Positions 1 to 8,966 of a stretch of DNA of 64,000 bases are shown here, one piece after another; positions within the stretch are counted from its first letter, which is position 1; each line of letters begins with the position of its first letter. The position numbers and the translations under genes are program-made. This DNA is from Microbacterium psychrotolerans (GTDB lineage Bacteria > Actinomycetota > Actinomycetes > Actinomycetales > Microbacteriaceae), in the NCBI RefSeq assembly GCF_031085295.1, contig NZ_JAVFWO010000003.1, positions 186,001-250,000 of the forward strand, read 5' to 3'. The notes beneath the pieces were generated by a model. It saw nothing but the letters and a program-made list of their open reading frames with translations, was not told the origin of the DNA and did no database searches.

Positions 1-306
1 GTGGGGCACGGCATCGGCCGCAAGATGCACGAGTCGCCCTCGGTCTTCAACTACCGGGTCCCGGATCCGGGGCCGGAGGTGCGCCCGGGACTCGTGCTCG
101 CGATCGAGCCGATGGTCGTGATCGGCGACCAGGCCACGTTCGTCGAGGACGACGGCTGGACGGTCTCGACGCTCGACGGCACGGCGGGCTCCCACTGGGA
201 GCACAGCGTGGCCGTGCACGAAGACGGAATCTGGGTGCTCACGGCACCCGACGGCGGTGCCGCGGGTCTTGCGCCCTTCGGCGTGACCCCGCGCGAGATC
301 GCCTAG
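1..306 (+). CDS. map: Methionine aminopeptidase type I, 3' fragment
   Basis: C-terminal part of a type I methionine aminopeptidase, the cytosolic metalloenzyme that removes the initiator Met from new proteins. The open frame begins at base 1 with GHGIGRKMHE, the family's conserved GHGIG stretch with a metal/substrate histidine. It continues through the IEPM motif (metal-ligand Glu) and a terminal segment ending in WEHSVAV, where the last metal-ligand Glu of the family lies. About 100 residues are present of a usual 250-290, so the 5' end is outside the window; the apparent GTG at base 1 is an internal valine. An 11-bp gap to the next gene suggests co-transcription. Confidence 0.93.
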   Translation: MGHGIGRKMHESPSVFNYRVPDPGPEVRPGLVLAIEPMVVIGDQATFVEDDGWTVSTLDGTAGSHWEHSVAVHEDGIWVLTAPDGGAAGLAPFGVTPREIA

Positions 307-316
307 GAGGCGCGAG

Positions 317-1015
317 ATGGCACAGGCAGCACGCAAGACCAACTGGTTCGCGATCTGGGTGACGGCGGGCGTCGTGGTCGCCCTCGTGCTCGTCGTCGTC
401 CTCGTGGTGACGCTGAACAACGCGGCGACGCCCAAGCCGCTGCCCACCGACGTCAACCCGCCGTCGGCATCGGGCATCGACAGCGAGACCGGAGCCATCC
501 TCGTCGGCGACGGCGAGGACCGCCTCGACACCTACATCGACTTCATGTGCCCCGTCTGCAACCAGTTCGAGCAGGTGTACGGCGCGGAGATCGAGGGGAT
601 GGTCGACGACGGCAGCATCACGCTCGGCATCCATCCGATCTCGATCCTCGACAGGCAGTCGAACGGCACCCAGTACTCCACGCGCGCGGCGAACGCCGCG
701 TACTGCGTCGCGGCCGCAGACCCCGAAGCGTCGCTGCCGTTCCTGCAGGCGATGTTCGAGAACCAGCCCGCCGAAGGATCCTCGGGGCTGAAGAACAGCG
801 AGATCCTCGACATCGCGGCCGGCGTCGGGGTGACAGGCATCGACTCGTGCGTCAACGACGGCACCTACGCCGGTTTCGTGACCGCGATGACCGAGCAGAC
901 GCCGATCCAGCCCGGCTCGCAGGGCATCGGCACGCCGACCATCGTCGTCAACGGCGAGGTCATCGCGAACTCGTCGCTGCCCGAGCCGGGTCAGCTCGCG
1001 ACGCTCTTCGGCTGA
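317..1015 (+). CDS. Membrane-anchored DsbA-like thioredoxin-fold protein
   Basis: 232 residues. One N-terminal membrane helix (about residues 12-33) is followed by an extracytoplasmic thioredoxin-fold domain of the DSBA/Thioredoxin_4 type. The active site is C78-P-V-C81 within DFMCPVC, and the cis-proline loop appears as GTPTIVVNG near the C-terminus. Proteins of this class make or isomerise disulfides in exported proteins; which direction this one works in cannot be told. ATG start preceded by AGGAGG at suitable spacing, 11 bp after map. Family assignment is firm, the precise role is inferred. Confidence 0.88.
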   Translation: MAQAARKTNWFAIWVTAGVVVALVLVVVLVVTLNNAATPKPLPTDVNPPSASGIDSETGAILVGDGEDRLDTYIDFMCPVCNQFEQVYGAEIEGMVDDGSITLGIHPISILDRQSNGTQYSTRAANAAYCVAAADPEASLPFLQAMFENQPAEGSSGLKNSEILDIAAGVGVTGIDSCVNDGTYAGFVTAMTEQTPIQPGSQGIGTPTIVVNGEVIANSSLPEPGQLATLFG

Positions 1016-1037
1016 CAGTGAGAGCGGCGGCGCCAAT

Positions 1038-1066
1038 TTGCCGCGGCATCCACTATCACGTATGCT
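1038..1066 (+). promoter_or_regulatory. Sigma-70-type promoter for the infA-rplQ operon
   Basis: TTGCCG at 1038-1043 and TATGCT at 1061-1066 are separated by 17 bp, a near-consensus housekeeping promoter in the 144-bp gap before infA. It would give a leader of about 85 nt. Seen in sequence; start site untested. Confidence 0.65.
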
Positions 1067-1159
1067 TGATCTTTGGTGCGTTGCGCCTTCATTGGCGTGT
1101 CGTAGCACCGAACCCCATCCACCGCAGACCGACCGGTCTGCACAAGTGTTAGCGAGCGT

Positions 1160-1381
1160 ATGGCGAAGAAAGACGGTGTCATCGAGATCGAGGGCGTCGT
1201 GTCCGAGGCGCTGCCCAACGCGATGTTCCGCGTTGAGCTGTCGAACGGACACAAGGTTCTTGCCACGATCTCAGGCAAGATGCGGCAGAACTACATCCGC
1301 ATCATCCCCGAGGACCGTGTCGTCGTGGAGCTGTCGCCCTACGACCTCACCCGCGGGCGCATCGTCTACCGCTACCGCTAG
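1160..1381 (+). CDS. infA: Translation initiation factor IF-1
   Basis: 73 residues, the normal length of bacterial IF-1, an S1/OB-fold protein that occupies the ribosomal A site during initiation. It opens [12 protein letters not shown] and contains the conserved [18 protein letters not shown] segment and the terminal RGRIVYRYR. It starts the usual actinobacterial infA-rpmJ-rpsM order and sits below a good promoter. No anomaly. Confidence 0.98.
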   Translation: MAKKDGVIEIEGVVSEALPNAMFRVELSNGHKVLATISGKMRQNYIRIIPEDRVVVELSPYDLTRGRIVYRYR

Positions 1382-1458
1382 ACCGGTCGAGAAGTAACGC
1401 CCCAGGCGTGTCCGGAAGGTCACACCTGCCCGGCGAAGACAGCGAAACAGGAAAGAAC

Positions 1459-1575
1459 ATGAAGGTCAACCCCTCCGTCAAGCCCATCTGCGACCACTGC
1501 AAGGTCATCCGCCGCCACGGTCGCGTCATGGTGATCTGCAAGAGCAACCCGCGTCACAAGCAGCGCCAGGGCTGA
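1459..1575 (+). CDS. rpmJ: 50S ribosomal protein L36
   Basis: 38 residues beginning [16 protein letters not shown] and ending NPRHKQRQG. The zinc-ribbon ligands C11, C14 and C27 and a C-terminal His are present, so this is the zinc-binding (C+) form of L36. ATG start with AGGAAAG just upstream. It lies 77 bp after infA and 146 bp before rpsM; the latter gap holds a potential RNA structure. Confidence 0.97.
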   Translation: MKVNPSVKPICDHCKVIRRHGRVMVICKSNPRHKQRQG

Positions 1576-1627
1576 TCGGATGCTGCGCCCGGCGCAGCCC
1601 GATGACTCACAACTGAACACATCACAG

Positions 1628-1687
1628 GCAGGATCAGAACCTCTCCGGAGGGGACACCTCGGGCGGAGGCCCGGGCACCGATCCTGC
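1628..1687 (+). promoter_or_regulatory. Structured leader upstream of rpsM
   Basis: An 8-bp closing helix, GCAGGATC (1628-1635) with GATCCTGC (1680-1687), encloses two short hairpins: CCTC/GAGG around TCCG, and CGGG/CCCG around CGGAGG. This forms a compact three-way junction 34 nt before the rpsM start. The position fits a ribosomal-protein autoregulatory leader or a processing site. The helices are seen directly; the function is inference and I do not know a matching named motif. Confidence 0.4.
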
Positions 1688-1721
1688 TCCACACCTCCAC
1701 TCACTCCACAGGAGAAACCGC

Positions 1722-2096
1722 ATGGCACGTCTTGCCGGCGTTGACATCCCGCGCGACAAGCGCGTGGTGATCGCCCTCACGTACATCTACGGCGTCGGTC
1801 GTACCCGCTCGAACGAGATCCTCGCAGCGACGGAGATCGACGAGAACATCCGCGTCAAGGACCTCAGCGACGACCAGCTCATCGCACTCCGCGACTACAT
1901 CGAAGGCAACTACAAGGTCGAGGGCGATCTTCGCCGCGAGGTTGCCGCCGACATCCGCCGCAAGGTCGAGATCGGCTCCTACGAGGGCCTGCGCCACCGC
2001 CGCGGCCTCCCGGTGCGCGGTCAGCGCACGAAGACGAACGCTCGTACCCGCAAGGGCCCGAAGCGCACCGTCGCCGGCAAGAAGAAGGCGCGCTAG
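1722..2096 (+). CDS. rpsM: 30S ribosomal protein S13
   Basis: 124 residues, normal for S13, which bridges head and central protuberance of the ribosome. It opens [14 protein letters not shown], has the YIYGVGRT helix-turn region, and ends with the basic tail [17 protein letters not shown] and a Lys-rich end. ATG with an AGGAGA ribosome-binding site. First gene after the structured leader and upstream of rpsK, as in other actinobacteria. Confidence 0.98.
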   Translation: MARLAGVDIPRDKRVVIALTYIYGVGRTRSNEILAATEIDENIRVKDLSDDQLIALRDYIEGNYKVEGDLRREVAADIRRKVEIGSYEGLRHRRGLPVRGQRTKTNARTRKGPKRTVAGKKKAR

Positions 2097-2136
2097 GCCT
2101 CCGCCGGCGCCCCAAGGATTCAGGGAGAAAACGCAC

Positions 2137-2535
2137 ATGGCACAGGCCAAGTCCGCCGCGCGCAAGCCGCGCCGCAAGGAGAAGAAGAACATCGCGCTGG
2201 GCCAGGCCCACATCAAGTCGACGTTCAACAACACGATCGTCTCGATCACCGACCCGTCGGGCGCCGTCATCAGCTGGGCGTCGTCGGGTGGCGTGGGCTT
2301 CAAGGGCTCGCGCAAGTCCACGCCGTACGCCGCCGGCATGGCCGCGGAGTCCGCTGCCCGCCAGGCGCAGGAGCACGGCGTCAAGAAGGTCGACGTCTTC
2401 GTGAAGGGCCCGGGCTCGGGTCGCGAGACCGCGATCCGCTCGCTCACGGCCGCAGGCCTCGAGGTCGGCTCGATCCAGGACGTGACGCCGCAGGCCCACA
2501 ACGGCTGCCGTCCGCCGAAGCGCCGCCGCGTCTGA
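2137..2535 (+). CDS. rpsK: 30S ribosomal protein S11
   Basis: 132 residues. It begins [18 protein letters not shown] and contains the family core [15 protein letters not shown] and the conserved tail [11 protein letters not shown]. The ATG at 2137, preceded by GGGAGAA, was chosen because the open frame extends further upstream only through rpsM antiframe sequence. rpoA follows after 125 bp; rpsD is not between them, as in many actinobacteria. Confidence 0.98.
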   Translation: MAQAKSAARKPRRKEKKNIALGQAHIKSTFNNTIVSITDPSGAVISWASSGGVGFKGSRKSTPYAAGMAAESAARQAQEHGVKKVDVFVKGPGSGRETAIRSLTAAGLEVGSIQDVTPQAHNGCRPPKRRRV

Positions 2536-2660
2536 CATCTCTTTTCACGGATGCCGGAGCCCCCGCCAGCGCGGGCGGCTCCGGCATCCCACGAGTAAAA
2601 CTCAACACCTCACCCACCGCACGTGTCATATAGCGGGCACGTGATCGAAAGGAACACATA

Positions 2661-3650
2661 GTGCTCATCGCACAGCGTCCCACTCTGACCGAGGAGAAGA
2701 TCGGGGAGTTCCGCAGCCGTTTCGTCATCGAGCCGCTGGAGCCCGGCTTCGGTTACACGATCGGCAACGCGCTGCGTCGCAGCCTCCTGTCGTCCATCCC
2801 TGGTGCCGCAGTGACGTCGATCCGCATCGACGGCGTCCTCCACGAGTTCAGCACCATCCCGGGTGTCAAGGAGGATGTCACCGAGATCATCCTCAACATC
2901 AAGCAGCTGGTCGTCTCCAGCGAGCGCGACGAGCCCATCACCGCGTACCTGCGCAAGACCGGCGCCGGTGAGGTCACCGCCGCCGACATCTCCGCGCCGG
3001 CCGGTGTCGAGGTGCACAACCCCGAGCTCGTCATCGCGACGCTCAACGACACCGCCAAGTTCGAGCTCGAGCTCACCATCGAGCGTGGCCGCGGCTACGT
3101 CTCGGCGACGCAGAACCGCAACGAGTACGCCGAGGCCGGCCAGATCCCGGTCGACTCGATCTACTCGCCGGTGCTGAAGGTCTCGTACCGCGTCGACGCG
3201 ACGCGTGCCGGTGAGCGCACCGACTTCGACAAGCTCGTGCTGGATGTCGAGACCAAGTCCTCGATCGCCCCGCGCGACGCCGTCGCCTCGGCCGGTCGCA
3301 CGCTGACGGAGCTCTTCGGCCTGGCCCGCGAGCTCAACGTCGAAGCCGAGGGCATCGAGATCGGCCCGGCGCCGGTCGAGACCGTCCTCTCGAACGAGCT
3401 GTCGATGCCGATCGAGGATCTCGACCTGTCGGTGCGTTCGTACAACTGCCTCAAGCGCGAGGGCATCAACACCGTGTCGGAGCTTGTCGCCCTCTCGGAG
3501 ACGCAGCTCATGAACATCCGCAACTTCGGTCAGAAGTCGGTCGACGAGGTGCGCGACAAGCTCGTCTCGCTCGGCCTGTCGCTGAAGGACTCGGTTCCCG
3601 GGTTCGACGGCGCGCACTTCTACGGCGGCTACGACGACGAGACCGTCTGA
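2661..3650 (+). CDS. rpoA: DNA-directed RNA polymerase subunit alpha
   Basis: 329 residues, normal length. The N-terminal dimerisation domain shows [19 protein letters not shown]; after a short linker the C-terminal domain (about residues 245-315) carries the DNA/activator-binding helices, including [12 protein letters not shown] and [14 protein letters not shown] start with GAAAGGAAC just upstream. It scaffolds the polymerase and contacts UP elements and activators. Co-transcribed with the ribosomal-protein genes. Confidence 0.98.
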   Translation: MLIAQRPTLTEEKIGEFRSRFVIEPLEPGFGYTIGNALRRSLLSSIPGAAVTSIRIDGVLHEFSTIPGVKEDVTEIILNIKQLVVSSERDEPITAYLRKTGAGEVTAADISAPAGVEVHNPELVIATLNDTAKFELELTIERGRGYVSATQNRNEYAEAGQIPVDSIYSPVLKVSYRVDATRAGERTDFDKLVLDVETKSSIAPRDAVASAGRTLTELFGLARELNVEAEGIEIGPAPVETVLSNELSMPIEDLDLSVRSYNCLKREGINTVSELVALSETQLMNIRNFGQKSVDEVRDKLVSLGLSLKDSVPGFDGAHFYGGYDDETV

Positions 3651-3689
3651 GTTCCGGACCCCCCGAATCTGATCCTGGAGTAACAAAGA

Positions 3690-4253
3690 ATGCCCAAGCC
3701 CACGAAGGGTCCCCGCCTCGGAGGCGGCCCCGCCCACGAGCGTCTGCTGCTTGCGAACCTGGCCGCTGCGCTGTTCACCCACAAGTCGATCAAGACGACC
3801 GAGACCAAGGCCAAGCGCCTGCGTCCGCTCGCCGAGCGCCTCATCACGTTCGCGAAGCGCGGCGACCTGCACGCGCGTCGTCGCGTGCTGTCGGTCATCG
3901 GTGACAAGTCGGTCGTGCACGAGCTCTTCACCGAGATCGCGCCGCTGGTCGCGGACCGTGAGGGCGGCTACACCCGCATCACGAAGGTCGGCAACCGCAA
4001 GGGCGACAACGCGCCCATGGCCGTCATCGAGCTCGTCCTCGAGCCCGTGACGAAGAAGCCGTCCGCGAAGAAGGCGGCTGCCGCCAAGGCCGCTCCGGTC
4101 GCCGAGGAGGCTCCCGTCGAGGACGCCGCCGAGGAGACCCCCGCCACCGACGAGGCCGCCGAAGCCGGCGCCGAGTCGCAGGAGGAGGGCGCCGCCGCCG
4201 AGGCTGCTGCCGAGGACGCCGTCGAGGCTCCCGCCGAGGAGAAGTCCGAGTAA
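3690..4253 (+). CDS. rplQ: 50S ribosomal protein L17 with acidic C-terminal extension
   Basis: 187 residues. The first 120 or so are standard L17 ([40 protein letters not shown]). The last ~60 are an Ala/Glu-rich low-complexity tail. Such tails are common on actinobacterial L17; the core is 115-130 residues in most bacteria. Last gene of the operon, followed 19 bp later by a perfect hairpin. ATG with GGAGT upstream. Confidence 0.96.
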   Translation: MPKPTKGPRLGGGPAHERLLLANLAAALFTHKSIKTTETKAKRLRPLAERLITFAKRGDLHARRRVLSVIGDKSVVHELFTEIAPLVADREGGYTRITKVGNRKGDNAPMAVIELVLEPVTKKPSAKKAAAAKAAPVAEEAPVEDAAEETPATDEAAEAGAESQEEGAAAEAAAEDAVEAPAEEKSE

Positions 4254-4271
4254 TCGGTCACCCTTCGCATC

Positions 4272-4306
4272 GCGAGACCCGCCACCCACTGGGTGGCGGG
4301 TCTCGC
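4272..4306. terminator. Strong bidirectional terminator hairpin
   Basis: A 16-bp perfect inverted repeat (4272-4287 with 4291-4306) with a 3-nt loop separates rplQ from the convergent acyltransferase gene that ends at 4312. Its symmetry and position suit termination from both sides. No long T tract follows, as is usual in high-GC actinobacteria. Confidence 0.85.
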
Positions 4307-4311
4307 TGCAT

Positions 4312-6219
4312 CTACGGCATGAGGTCGGCGCTGAAGATCTGGGCGAGGCGCTCGGCGCGATCGGCCGCTTCGGTGCGGCGCTTCTCCGCCAGTCCATCGA
4401 CGGCGGCGGCGACGGTGTCGGCGAAGATGCGCCCGCCCGACGCGTCGGGGTGGATCCGGTCGTCGGCGAGCATGTCCTCGTGCGGCGCGATAGCGCCCGA
4501 CCAGTCCGCGACGACCACATTGCGGCGCTCCTCGGCGAACGCGGCGAGCTCGGCGTTGACGCCCGGGATCCAGTCGCGCGGCGCATACGCGTTCACGAGC
4601 ACGAGGCCCCGCTGGGGGCCGACGGAGTCGGCCAGCTGCTCGAGCGCCCCGTGGTCGACGGGCCCGTTCGTGCCGAGCGCGACGACGACGTAGGGACGCA
4701 GTCTGCCGGCGGCCGCGAGATCGTCGACGATGCGCGGGCCCGCCCACATCGACCGTGACACCTCCGCATCGACGTCGACTCCCGGCAGGCGCTCGACGAG
4801 CCCGCCCGCCGAGGCCAGCATGACGGAGTCGCCGACGGCGGTGATCTGGTCGCCGGGGACGTCCGCGGGCGCGGCGGGCGCGGCATCCGACGGCGTCGGC
4901 GCGATGGGCGCCGGGGGAGCGTCGCGCATGGCCTCCGCGAGGGCCTCGCGGCCGGCGCGGACAGCGGCTTCGGCGCTGGACTCGTCGGGCGCTGCCGCAA
5001 GCGCCGCGCCCGTGCCGGCGAGCACGACCGCGCCGGCCAGCGCGACGCCGAGCACACGCAGGCGGGCGCGGGGTCCGCCGCGCAACCGGGCGGCGAGGGC
5101 GCGCGCCGACCTGCGGAAGCCCAGTCGTCGCACCGGCGTCTCGAGGAAGCGGAACGACAGAGCGGATGCCGCGGCCGTCGCCGCGAGGACACTCACGCCG
5201 ATCCACACCGGCGCCGCCGCGACGGTGTGGCCGGGCGCGAACGCGGCCACCGCCAGCACCAGCAGCGGCCAGTGCCACAGGTAGATGCCGTACGAGCGGT
5301 CGCCGATCCAGCGCAGCGCCCGGACGTCGAGCGTGCGTCCGAACCAGGAGCCGGGCCAGACGCCGGCCACGATCGCGACGGCGCTGAGCAGGCTCGCCGC
5401 GAGGAGCGCACCCGGGAACGCCGTCACCGCGCCGCCGAGCGGCAGCGCCGTGAGGGCGACGAGCGCCGCGATCGCGACGACCCCGGCCCCACCGGTGACG
5501 CGGCGTGCGGCGGGGGAGTCCGCCCAGCGCGCACGTGACAGCGGGGCGAGCAGGAAGGCCAGGCCGACGCCCAGCAGCAGCCCGAACGCGTGCGTGTCGG
5601 TGCCGAAGTAGGCGCGCGTGAGATCACCGCCGCCGCCGGCGACCACGCCCATCCACACCGCCGAGCCGGCGGCCAGCGCGAACGCCGTCGCCGTGCGCCC
5701 CCAGGCGCGGGGCAGCAGCAGGAACAACGGGAAGAGGAGCGGCCAGAGAAGGTAGAACTGCTCTTCGACCGCAAGCGACCAGAAGTTGCGGAACAGCTCC
5801 GGTGTCGCGGCCGCGAAATACCCGCCGCCGCCGGCGATGGAAACCCAGTTGTAGCTGAAGGTGGCGGCGCCGAGCACTTGGGCGTCGAGATCGACGAGCA
5901 CGTCGCCGCCGACGACCCACGCCAGCGCAGAGCACACGGCGACGACGACCGCGAGGGCCGGCAGCAGGCGCCGGGCGCGGCGCTGCCAGAACCGTCCGAG
6001 GGCGATGCGGCCGGTCGCCGTGCGCTCGCGCAGCAGGAGGCTCGTGATGAGGAACCCGCTGATGACGAAGAACACGTCGACGCCCAGGAAGCCGCCGGGC
6101 AGGAGGTGGAGCGGGAACAGGTGGTAGAACACGACGAGCGTCACCGCGATCGCGCGCATGCCGTCGAGCCCGGCGAAACGGGCGGCGGGCGGGGCAGCGG
6201 TGGGCGCAGTCGACGTCAT
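4312..6219 (-). CDS. OafA/YrhL-type acyltransferase with SGNH domain
   Basis: 635 residues. The N-terminal acyltransferase-3 membrane domain (about residues 10-400, roughly ten helices) begins GLDGMRAIAVTLVVFYH with the family His33 and includes the FWSLAVEEQFYLLWP signature. A periplasmic-side SGNH domain follows, with GDSV, GTNG and a DRIHPDASG catalytic Asp-His block. This two-domain architecture transfers acyl groups, usually acetyl, to cell-surface glycans or peptidoglycan. The ATG at 6219 was chosen because it opens the domain; the frame is open far upstream but only antisense to truA. Single gene, divergent from truA. Substrate unknown. Confidence 0.9.
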   Translation of the reverse strand: MTSTAPTAAPPAARFAGLDGMRAIAVTLVVFYHLFPLHLLPGGFLGVDVFFVISGFLITSLLLRERTATGRIALGRFWQRRARRLLPALAVVVAVCSALAWVVGGDVLVDLDAQVLGAATFSYNWVSIAGGGGYFAAATPELFRNFWSLAVEEQFYLLWPLLFPLFLLLPRAWGRTATAFALAAGSAVWMGVVAGGGGDLTRAYFGTDTHAFGLLLGVGLAFLLAPLSRARWADSPAARRVTGGAGVVAIAALVALTALPLGGAVTAFPGALLAASLLSAVAIVAGVWPGSWFGRTLDVRALRWIGDRSYGIYLWHWPLLVLAVAAFAPGHTVAAAPVWIGVSVLAATAAASALSFRFLETPVRRLGFRRSARALAARLRGGPRARLRVLGVALAGAVVLAGTGAALAAAPDESSAEAAVRAGREALAEAMRDAPPAPIAPTPSDAAPAAPADVPGDQITAVGDSVMLASAGGLVERLPGVDVDAEVSRSMWAGPRIVDDLAAAGRLRPYVVVALGTNGPVDHGALEQLADSVGPQRGLVLVNAYAPRDWIPGVNAELAAFAEERRNVVVADWSGAIAPHEDMLADDRIHPDASGGRIFADTVAAAVDGLAEKRRTEAADRAERLAQIFSADLMP

Positions 6220-6291
6220 GGCTTCTCGTGAACGAAGGTGGGGAACGGTAATCCTACGTGGGGACCCTGAAGGGCGACAGCTGCGGCTCAC

Positions 6292-6297
6292 TAGGCT
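6292..6297 (+). promoter_or_regulatory. -10 box for leaderless truA mRNA
   Basis: TAGGCT ends 7 nt before the truA GTG (6304), which places the expected transcription start on the start codon itself. This is the leaderless arrangement common in actinobacteria, and there is no Shine-Dalgarno sequence before truA. No clear -35 element was identified. Confidence 0.5.
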
Positions 6298-6303
6298 GGG
6301 CAG

Positions 6304-7164
6304 GTGCGCATCCGCCTCGACATCGCCTACGACGGTACGCACTTCCGCGGATGGGCGCGCCAGCCCGGGCTCCGCACGGTGCAGGAGACGCTCGAGTCGG
6401 CGCTCGCCCGGGTGCTCGGCGGCGAGCCGCGGCTGGTGGTCGCCGGTCGCACCGACGCCGGAGTCCATGCCACCGGCCAGGTCGCGCACGTCGACCTCGA
6501 CGACGGCCAGGTGCAGCGCCTGCTCGCGCGGCAGGTGCGCGCCGGAACCCGGATGCCCACGCTCGACGACCGCGCCGCCGCCCTCGCGGCACGCATGACC
6601 GGTGTCGTCGGCTCGTACTCGGATGTGGCGGTGCTCGGCTCGCGCATCGCGCCCGCGGGCTTCGACGCCCGTTTCTCCGCCGTGTGGCGTCGCTACGAGT
6701 ACCGGATCGGCGACAGCGTCACCGGGTACGACCCGCTCGAGCGCCATCGGACCACCACCGTGCGGGCATCCCTCGACACGGATGCCATGGATGCCGCGGC
6801 CCGCGCACTCATCGGCCTGCACGACTTCGCCGCCTACTGCAAACCGCGCGAAGAGGCGACCACGATCCGCACGCTGCTCGAGTTCGACTGGCACCGCGAC
6901 GAGGCCGGGGTGCTGGTCGCCAACATCAAGGCGGACGCGTTCTGCCACAGCATGGTGCGCGCGCTGGTCGGCGCCTGCGTCGCCGTCGGCGACGGCAGGC
7001 TCGACGTCGACGACGTGGTCGACATCCGTGACGCGCAGGAGCGCGTGCCCGAGGTCAAGGTGCTCGCCGCGCGCGGGCTCACGCTGACCGCGGTCGGCTA
7101 CCCCGCGGACGAGCTGCTGGCCCAGCGCGCCGAGCAGACGCGCGCGCGGCGCGACCGCGAGTGA
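6304..7164 (+). CDS. truA: tRNA pseudouridine(38-40) synthase
   Basis: 286 residues, typical of TruA, which isomerises uridines 38-40 in the tRNA anticodon arm. It opens MRIRLDIAYDGTHFRGWARQ and carries the catalytic GRTDAGVHA motif (Asp51). The C-terminal half has HDFAAYCKP and FCHSMVRALVGACV. GTG start chosen because the family begins exactly there and a -10 box lies 6 nt upstream (leaderless). Often next to rplQ; here the acyltransferase gene intervenes. Confidence 0.96.
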   Translation: MRIRLDIAYDGTHFRGWARQPGLRTVQETLESALARVLGGEPRLVVAGRTDAGVHATGQVAHVDLDDGQVQRLLARQVRAGTRMPTLDDRAAALAARMTGVVGSYSDVAVLGSRIAPAGFDARFSAVWRRYEYRIGDSVTGYDPLERHRTTTVRASLDTDAMDAAARALIGLHDFAAYCKPREEATTIRTLLEFDWHRDEAGVLVANIKADAFCHSMVRALVGACVAVGDGRLDVDDVVDIRDAQERVPEVKVLAARGLTLTAVGYPADELLAQRAEQTRARRDRE

Positions 7165-7219
7165 GGGCTCCCCGCTAGACTGACCGGACGTTTCGGGCGG
7201 GGTCGACTTCGGGGGTCGT

Positions 7220-7813
7220 ATGCGCAAGTGGAACCGGTTCGCCGGCGTCGTCGTGATGGGTGCGCTCGGTGTCTCGACTCTCGCGGCCTGCGGGCCGGCG
7301 CCGTGGGATCCGGCCGGCGGCAGCACGCCGACCGCGACGTCCACCGCCGTGCCCACACCGGTGCCCAACGACCTCTCGGGCGGGGCGACCCAGCGGCAGC
7401 TCGCGGCGGGCGCCGTGACCGCCACCGTCGACTACTGGTCGACGCTGTCGATGGACCAGTGGACCGCGGAGGCCGTCAAGCCCGTCAGCATCTCGCTGAT
7501 CACGACCGTCCAGCCCGACGACGGGCAGAAGGTGTACCTGCAGCGCGCTTCGATGACCGCCGTCCCCTCGACGCCCACCGGAGCGCTCGAGGCTCTGGCG
7601 CCCCAGGTCGACGCCTCCACCGTGAGCCCCGGCTACCTGGTGCTCGATCCGTACAGCTACTCGCAGACGTTCAACGTCGGTCCGGTGCCGCCGGAGGCGA
7701 CGTTCGTCACGCTGCAGTTCAGCTACGACTTCCTGGTGCAGACGACCCCGACGTCGAGCGAGTACGCCAAGCAGACGGCGACCGACACGATCACGGTAGC
7801 TCTGACTGGCTGA
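7220..7813 (+). CDS. Lipoprotein of unknown function
   Basis: 197 residues. A lipoprotein signal ends in STLAAC, predicting lipidation at Cys24, followed by a Thr/Pro-rich spacer. The mature part (about residues 60-195) looks like an all-beta secreted domain with no motif I recognise. A possible -10 box TAGACT lies at 7174-7179. Its 3' end overlaps the convergent GGDEF-like gene by 23 bp, so the two mRNAs have complementary ends. Confidence 0.75.
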   Translation: MRKWNRFAGVVVMGALGVSTLAACGPAPWDPAGGSTPTATSTAVPTPVPNDLSGGATQRQLAAGAVTATVDYWSTLSMDQWTAEAVKPVSISLITTVQPDDGQKVYLQRASMTAVPSTPTGALEALAPQVDASTVSPGYLVLDPYSYSQTFNVGPVPPEATFVTLQFSYDFLVQTTPTSSEYAKQTATDTITVALTG

Positions 7814-8966
7814 TCAGGCGCTTCACGATCGTCGCGCCGACGCGCTCCCACCGGTCACCGCCCTTGCCGCTGGCCACCCGCGCAGCCTCGCGGCCGGTGT
7901 ATACCAGCGTGTCGAGGTCGTAGCCGAGCACCGAGACCGGTGCCCAGCCGGCGCTCGCGGTCGGCCGGATCGGGATGGCGCCGTGCAGGTCCAGGAGGGT
8001 GACCCGCTCCAGGATGATGCGCAGCAGGTCGCGCACGGCGGCGTCTCCTCGGGGCACCAGGACGACCACGGCACCCGCCGAGGGCGAGCCGACGTCGGAC
8101 TCGGCGGGGAACACGGTGCTCGCCTCGTCCTCGAGCCGCTCGGACAGCCGCGCGAAAGCCGCCGCGCCGGCTGTCTGGCGGATGTCGGCGGCATCGTCGA
8201 GTCCCAGGTAGACGACGGACCAGGGCTCCGACGTCTTCTGGGCCCGCATCAGCCGGTCGCTCGCGGTGCGCTCGAACTGCTGCCAGGCGGTCGACACCGT
8301 TGCGGGCCGCCCCAGGCCGCTGTCGCGCGCGGTGGGCCCGACGACCGCGATCAGCGCGCAGGCGACGTAGACCAGCATCCCGATCGATGAGACGAGGCGC
8401 ACCAGCGTGAAGTCGTCGCCGCCCGACGGCGGGAAGACGAAACCCGCGACGAACGTGGCGACACCGGTGACGAAGAAGGCGACGGACACGATCACCAGGG
8501 GCAGCAGCAGCCTGTCGCTGCGCCGGCTCGCCGAGCGCGCCCAGTCGAGCACGAACAGGCCGGCGAAGACGGACGCCGCGAAGAAGACGGTGCGATACGT
8601 CACGGTGAACCATGACATGTCGTTGACGGTCGCGAGCGCCAGGGCCGAGCCGCCGGCGAGGAGCGCACCCGCCCAGAGATGCGGACGCAGCCCCCAGGCC
8701 GCCCGGAACCCCGACCAGAGGAAGGCGGGAGCGCCCATGAGAGCTCCCAGGGAGGCGCGGCGGAGCGCCTCAGTGTCGGTGATCTCGCCGGCGACCACGC
8801 CGTAGGTCGCGAGCATCGAGAGGGTGAACGCGATGCTCCAGTACAGCGTCGGCAGTCCCGGCCGCACGAGGAACGCGATGCCGATGGTCAGCGCCGTGGC
8901 GAGCGTCGTGATCACCGCCTGCGCGATGCCGAGATCGACGCCCGAGCCGGCGATGAGGTCGGTCAT
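7791..8966 (-). CDS. Membrane protein with degenerate GGDEF-like domain
   Basis: 391 residues: seven or eight N-terminal membrane helices (to about residue 215), then a cytoplasmic domain aligning by eye with GGDEF domains. It has the first strand SVVYLGLDDAADI, the helix AFARLSERLEDEASTVF, a later ASAGWAPV strand and a terminal LVYTGREAARVASGKGGDRW helix. The catalytic RxGGDEF stretch is replaced by SDVGSPSAGAVVVLVP. It therefore cannot be a normal diguanylate cyclase and may be a sensor or effector. Starts inside the stop of the upstream histidine kinase (ATGA overlap), so the two are translationally coupled. The GGDEF relationship is inference from pattern. Confidence 0.65.
   Translation of the reverse strand: MTDLIAGSGVDLGIAQAVITTLATALTIGIAFLVRPGLPTLYWSIAFTLSMLATYGVVAGEITDTEALRRASLGALMGAPAFLWSGFRAAWGLRPHLWAGALLAGGSALALATVNDMSWFTVTYRTVFFAASVFAGLFVLDWARSASRRSDRLLLPLVIVSVAFFVTGVATFVAGFVFPPSGGDDFTLVRLVSSIGMLVYVACALIAVVGPTARDSGLGRPATVSTAWQQFERTASDRLMRAQKTSEPWSVVYLGLDDAADIRQTAGAAAFARLSERLEDEASTVFPAESDVGSPSAGAVVVLVPRGDAAVRDLLRIILERVTLLDLHGAIPIRPTASAGWAPVSVLGYDLDTLVYTGREAARVASGKGGDRWERVGATIVKRLISQSELP

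Noticed and set aside
2536..2660. Missing rpsD between rpsK and rpoA
   Set aside because: Noted as a possible loss, but rpsD is encoded elsewhere in many actinobacteria, so this is ordinary.
2610..4586. Very long open frame antisense to rpoA and rplQ
   Set aside because: Arg/Gly/Leu-rich translation typical of antisense frames in high-GC genes, no motif, and it covers two certain core genes.
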